From positions 1-9,993 of the forward strand of contig CALEDW010000235.1 in NCBI GenBank assembly GCA_937949585.1: a DNA stretch of 9,993 nucleotides. The letters are read 5' to 3'. The DNA is from an uncultured Acidimicrobiia bacterium. Its GTDB lineage: Bacteria > Actinomycetota > Acidimicrobiia > IMCC26256 > CALEDW01. Of this stretch, positions 6,801 through 9,993 are shown piece after piece (the first letter of the stretch is position 1; each line of letters starts with the position of its first letter). The notes beneath the pieces are model-generated. The model was given only the letters and a program-made list of their open reading frames with translations, was not told the DNA's origin and made no database searches. Made by a program: the position numbers and the translations under genes.

Positions 6801-7726
6801 CGCAGGGCCGTGGGGGCGACGAGGCCTCCGCAGCCGCCGGTGACCGGCAGCGGGGTGGCCACGAGCAGACAGTCCCAGCTGCCCTCGGCGGCGCAGTCGG
6901 CGGCGAGCGCGTCGAGGTCCCACTGCTGGCCCTGGGGCATACCCAGGTCGCGCAGGAGCAGCATGTGGACGCAGAACAGCGCGTCGGGCCGCTCCGGCGG
7001 GTACGGCTCGAAGGCGTGGGTGTCGGTGGCCACCGCGGCGACCCGGTGGTCGGCGAGCCACTCCACCGCGCCGATGCCGATGCCGGGCGACACGTCGGCG
7101 TAGCGGTGCCGCTCCCCGACCCGCAGCCAGTGCAGTTGTCCGGTGCGCACGAGGAGCACGTCACCGGCCTGGACGGTCAGCCCGGCGGCGGCGGCGCAGG
7201 CCTCGAGGTCGTCGCCGGTGATCGGGTAGGGGTCGTCGAAGGTCTCCACCCCGTGGAGGCGGGCGACGTCGCAGACCACCCCCCGGCTCGCGACCGGCCC
7301 GAAGCGTTCGATCCCGAGCCTGGTGGCGCCCCGCTGCGGGTCGACGGCCTCCATCGGCACCCCGTTGTAGAGCAGCCCGTCGTAGCCGACGTGAGCGAGC
7401 GCGTCCCAGTGGGTGGCCGACTGCAGCCCCGTGGTCACCTTGTCGTCGCTGGTGGTGAAGTCGCCGGGGTCGCCGGTGACCGGCCAGCCGGTGACGAGCA
7501 TCTCGTGGCGGGGGTTCTCCCGCCCGGGGATCCGTCCGGTCTGCGGGCCGTGCTCGTCCATGGGGATCGACAGCGAGAACGCCAGCCCCCGGCGCGCCGC
7601 GGCGACGCCGCGACGAACGGTGGCGGCGTCGATGTGGTTCAAGGTGCCCCGCTGGTCGTCGGGACCCCAGCGACCCCAGTTCGACACCCGGGCGGCGAGG
7701 GCCCGCAGGTCCTCGGGGAGGCTCAC
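6797..7726 (-). CDS. Cyclase family protein (KynB/isatin hydrolase-like metal hydrolase)
   Basis: A 309-residue member of the cyclase family that includes kynurenine formamidase and isatin hydrolase, which use a divalent metal to hydrolyse amide or lactam bonds. The metal-binding motif reads SATHWDALAH (103-112), giving His106, Asp108 and His112 in the family's THxDxxxH spacing. GTLNHID (27-33), LLVRTGQ (191-197), TDTHAFE (224-230) and VHMLLLRDLG (243-252) fit the longer actinobacterial subgroup. It may open an amide, lactam or lactone in the compound handled by the operon; this is inference from family and neighbours. The GTG start at 7726 lies 30 bases after the AMP-ligase stop, the only gap in the operon, and lacks a strong ribosome binding site. 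Its stop overlaps the dehydrogenase start (GTGA). Some relatives are annotated only as putative cyclase or polyketide cyclase, names not to be taken literally. Confidence 0.9.
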   Translation of the reverse strand: MSLPEDLRALAARVSNWGRWGPDDQRGTLNHIDAATVRRGVAAARRGLAFSLSIPMDEHGPQTGRIPGRENPRHEMLVTGWPVTGDPGDFTTSDDKVTTGLQSATHWDALAHVGYDGLLYNGVPMEAVDPQRGATRLGIERFGPVASRGVVCDVARLHGVETFDDPYPITGDDLEACAAAAGLTVQAGDVLLVRTGQLHWLRVGERHRYADVSPGIGIGAVEWLADHRVAAVATDTHAFEPYPPERPDALFCVHMLLLRDLGMPQGQQWDLDALAADCAAEGSWDCLLVATPLPVTGGCGGLVAPTALR

Positions 7727-7756
7727 CGCCGGCTCACCGGTCCGTCGCCCGCCTGC

Positions 7757-9337
7757 TCACGTCCCGGCGTAGCGGGCCCGCAGCTCGTGCTTGAGGACCT
7801 TGCCGGCCGGGTTCCGGGGCAGGGCGTCGACGAGCTCGAGCTGCTCGGGGATCTTCTGGACCATCAATCCCTGCTCGCGCAGGTGCCCGAACAGCTCGGG
7901 CAGGGTGGGTGGGTCGGACGGGTCGGTGGGGACCACCACCGCGCAGGCCCGCTCCCCGGAGGCCGGGTCGGGCAGGCCGATCACCGCCGCGTCCGCGATC
8001 TTGGGGTGACCGAACAGCAGGTCCTCGACCTCCTTGGCCGAGATGTTCTCCCCCTTGCGGATGATGATGTCCTTCACCCGCCCGGTGATCGCCACGTACC
8101 CCTCGGCGTCGACGACACCCAGGTCGCCGGTGCGGAACCAGCCCTCGGCGTCGAACGCCTCGGCGTCGAGGGCGGCGTCGAGGTAGCCCAGGAAGCACTG
8201 CGGTCCCCGCACCCGCAGCTCCCCCTCCTCCCCCGGCCCGCGCTCGCGGCCGTCGAGACCCACCACCCGGATCGCCACCCCCGGGGTGGCCCGCCCCTCG
8301 GTGCGGGCGAGCTTGTCGTCGGGGTCGGACGGGGTGGCCATCGTGACGATCGGGCACTCGGTCAGCCCGTAGCCGGACACGACTCCGGCGCCGCCGAGCT
8401 CGGCTTTCACCTGCTCGTGCAGCTGCGGCGGTTTGGCGGCCCCGCCGCCGACGAATGCCCGCGCCGAGGGGAACAGCCGCCCGCCGGGACGGGCCCGCTG
8501 CGCCTCGAGGTAGGCGAGGTGGAAGAACGTGCCGGCCCCGGCGATCGTCACGTCGGCCCGGGCGAGCACCGGGATCGCGGTGTCGGGGACGAACGCCTCC
8601 ACCAGCACCTGCTCGAGGCCCGCCATGAGCCCGGCGAACAGCCAGCCGATCCCTCCGATGTGGGTGAACGGGAACACCAGGGCGTTGCGGTCGTCGGGGC
8701 GCAGCTCGAGGGCCACGGCCATCCCGTAGGCGGAGGCCCCCACCGTCATGTCGGTGTGCTTGGCGCCCTTGGGGTCGGCGGTGGTGCCCGAGGTGTAGAA
8801 CACCCAGCGCCACGGCGCCTCGACGCGCACCCCGGCCCGGAACGGGCCGGAGGCGCCGGGCGGCGGCGGGGCGAGGGTCGCCGGGTCGTCCTCCGGCAGG
8901 TCGTGGTCGGCGACCAGGATCTCCGGCGCGTCGGCGCCCCGGTCGGCGACGGCGGCCGCGGCCATGGCCGGGTAGTCGACCCCCCGCCAGACGCCGGGCA
9001 CGATGAGCAGGCGGGCGCCGGTCTGGCGGGTGATGAAGCCGACCTCGCGCTCGCGGTAGATCGGCAGCATCGGGTTCTGGACCGCCCCCAGGCGGGCGAG
9101 CGCCCCGACGAGCACCGTCGAGGAGATCCACGTAGGCAGCTGCCACGACACCGGTGTGCCCTCGCCGACGCCCCGGGTGGCGAGACCGGCCGCGACCCGT
9201 TCGGCGGCGTCGCGGTAGGCGGCGAAGCTGAGGCGGCGGCCGTGCTCGTCGCGCGCCATCGGCGCGTCGGGGGTCGCCGCGGCCCGCTGCTCGATCAGAT
9301 CCCACAGGCCGTGCCAGTCGGTGAGCAGCGCGGTCAT
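7757..9337 (-). CDS. Class I adenylate-forming acyl-CoA ligase
   Basis: A 526-residue AMP-binding enzyme that should activate a carboxylic acid as acyl-AMP and pass it to CoA. Core motifs are in order: the phosphate loop YTSGTTADPKGAKHTD (181-196), FPFTHIGG (222-229), GGGAAK (297-302), SGYGLTECP (321-329), GWFRTGDLG (399-407), GRVKDIIIRKGENIS (419-433), and the C-terminal catalytic Lys513 in RNPAGKVLKHEL. The phosphate loop has Ala where many relatives have Gly after SGTT; this variant occurs in cyclohexanecarboxylate-CoA-ligase-like proteins and need not impair activity. Full length, no carrier domain attached, so a free-standing CoA ligase rather than a peptide-synthetase module. The ATG overlaps the upstream SDR stop (ATGA, 9334-9337) and has a GGAGGTGG site before it. 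Acid substrate unknown; coupling to an SDR and a cyclase-family hydrolase suggests acid catabolism. Confidence 0.94.
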   Translation of the reverse strand: MTALLTDWHGLWDLIEQRAAATPDAPMARDEHGRRLSFAAYRDAAERVAAGLATRGVGEGTPVSWQLPTWISSTVLVGALARLGAVQNPMLPIYREREVGFITRQTGARLLIVPGVWRGVDYPAMAAAAVADRGADAPEILVADHDLPEDDPATLAPPPPGASGPFRAGVRVEAPWRWVFYTSGTTADPKGAKHTDMTVGASAYGMAVALELRPDDRNALVFPFTHIGGIGWLFAGLMAGLEQVLVEAFVPDTAIPVLARADVTIAGAGTFFHLAYLEAQRARPGGRLFPSARAFVGGGAAKPPQLHEQVKAELGGAGVVSGYGLTECPIVTMATPSDPDDKLARTEGRATPGVAIRVVGLDGRERGPGEEGELRVRGPQCFLGYLDAALDAEAFDAEGWFRTGDLGVVDAEGYVAITGRVKDIIIRKGENISAKEVEDLLFGHPKIADAAVIGLPDPASGERACAVVVPTDPSDPPTLPELFGHLREQGLMVQKIPEQLELVDALPRNPAGKVLKHELRARYAGT

Positions 9338-9993
9338 GCCGGGAAGCCACCTCCGTAGGCGACGAGTCCCCCGTCGATCGAGACCACCGAGCCGACCATG
9401 TAGCGGGCGTCGTCGGAGGCGACGTAGGCGATGCAGGCCGCCACCTCGTCCGGTTCGGCGACCCCGATGCGGGACATGAGCGGGCGGAGGTCGTCGAGGT
9501 CGGCGCCCTCGGGTGGCCGGAACCCCTTGGTGAGCGGGGTACGCATCCCGCCCGGCGCCACGCAGTTCACCCGCACCCCCCGGCCCACGTACTCCACGGC
9601 CAGAGCCCGGGTGAGGTTCACGACGCCGCCTTTGGAGGCGCAGTACGCGGCCGACCAGGGCTGGCCCATCAACCCCGCGTTGGAGGCCACGGTGACGATC
9701 ACCCCACCGCCGTCGAGCAGGTGGGGCAGCGCGGCGCGGCAGGTGAAGAACGTGCCGGTGAGGTTCACCGCCACGATCCGTTCCCAGTGTTCGGCGGTCT
9801 CATCCTCGGAACGGACGAACCCGCCGGTCCCGGCGCTGGTGACCACCACTTGCGGCCGGCCCAGGACGGCGGCGACCCGGGCGACGGCGGACTCCAGCGC
9901 CGCCAGGTCGGTCACGTCGACCGCCTCGGCGGTGGCTCGCCCACCACGCCGGCGCACCTGCCCGGCGGTCTCGTCGGCCGCGTCGCCGGCGAC
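9334..9993 (-). CDS. SDR family oxidoreductase (5' partial, runs off right edge)
   Basis: Second short-chain dehydrogenase, first visible gene of the minus-strand operon. The frame is open to the last base of the window, so the N-terminal TGxxxGxG motif and the true start are missing; 219 residues remain. Family marks are DVTDLAA, AVNLTGTFF, the catalytic serine in TVASNAGLMG, the YxxxK pair in AAYCASKGG, VNCVAPGGMRTPL, and SIDGGLVAYGG at the C-terminus. The usual NNAG motif is replaced by TSAG (VVVTSAGTGG), while the catalytic-tetrad Asn in VNL is kept. It should act as an NAD(P)-dependent alcohol/ketone oxidoreductase, perhaps on the CoA ester made by the ligase coupled to it through the ATGA overlap, or on the free acid before activation. 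The specific substrate is unknown. Confidence 0.93.
   Translation of the reverse strand, partial: VAGDAADETAGQVRRRGGRATAEAVDVTDLAALESAVARVAAVLGRPQVVVTSAGTGGFVRSEDETAEHWERIVAVNLTGTFFTCRAALPHLLDGGGVIVTVASNAGLMGQPWSAAYCASKGGVVNLTRALAVEYVGRGVRVNCVAPGGMRTPLTKGFRPPEGADLDDLRPLMSRIGVAEPDEVAACIAYVASDDARYMVGSVVSIDGGLVAYGGGFPA
9347..9354 (-). promoter_or_regulatory. Ribosome binding site GGAGGTGG for the AMP ligase
   Basis: Read on the minus strand, GGAGGTGG ends nine bases before the ATG at 9337. It lies inside the end of the upstream SDR gene and supports independent as well as coupled initiation of the ligase. Confidence 0.6.

Noticed and set aside
6965..9358. A 797-residue open frame on the plus strand, antisense to the cyclase and AMP-ligase genes
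   Set aside because: Its translation is low-complexity (Gly/Arg/Val/His-rich) with no domain motif, and the opposite strand holds two clearly recognisable enzymes. Long antisense frames are expected at this GC content.
1..9993. Mobile element, CRISPR array, tRNA or signs of horizontal transfer
   Set aside because: No transposase or integrase motifs, no regularly spaced repeats, no cloverleaf recognised, and base composition looks uniform throughout.

Overview
This window is dense, very GC-rich protein-coding DNA with strong G/C preference at third codon positions, frequent GTG starts and genes packed end to end. It looks chromosomal and typical of a high-GC Actinomycetota; an Acidimicrobiia-like or other soil/aquatic actinobacterium is plausible, but nothing here fixes the genus. 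I see no rRNA, tRNA, CRISPR array, insertion sequence or phage gene. No intergenic gap exceeds about 100 bases.

Left part, plus strand (1-2972): a short-chain dehydrogenase (SDR) cut by the left edge; a glutamine-synthetase-fold ligase of the gamma-glutamyl-amine type (GTG start at 790, strong ribosome binding site); and a PuuD-like class I gamma-glutamyl amide hydrolase (GTG start at 2199). The ligase/hydrolase pair is the core of a gamma-glutamylation route for amine catabolism: the amine is capped with glutamate, oxidised, then released by hydrolysis. The SDR may act on an alcohol or aldehyde intermediate.

Right part, minus strand (9993 down to 2936), read in transcription order: an SDR cut by the right edge; an acyl-CoA-synthetase-like AMP ligase; a metal-dependent cyclase/amidohydrolase-type protein; a zinc-dependent MDR alcohol dehydrogenase; a 599-residue fusion of a carboxymuconolactone-decarboxylase (CMD/AhpD-like) domain with a class III PLP aminotransferase; and a 305-residue uncharacterised protein with protein-kinase/aminoglycoside-phosphotransferase-like motifs. 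Four of the five junctions are 4-base stop/start overlaps (ATGA or GTGA), so this is almost certainly one translationally coupled operon whose promoter lies beyond the right edge.

The two gene sets converge, and their last genes overlap tail to tail by 37 bases. Together they suggest catabolism of a nitrogen-containing organic compound: amide or lactam opening, CoA activation, alcohol oxidation, transamination and gamma-glutamyl amine processing. The substrate cannot be read from the sequence. The most unusual items are the CMD-aminotransferase fusion and the kinase-like protein coupled to it. No transporter, regulator or aldehyde dehydrogenase lies inside the window.
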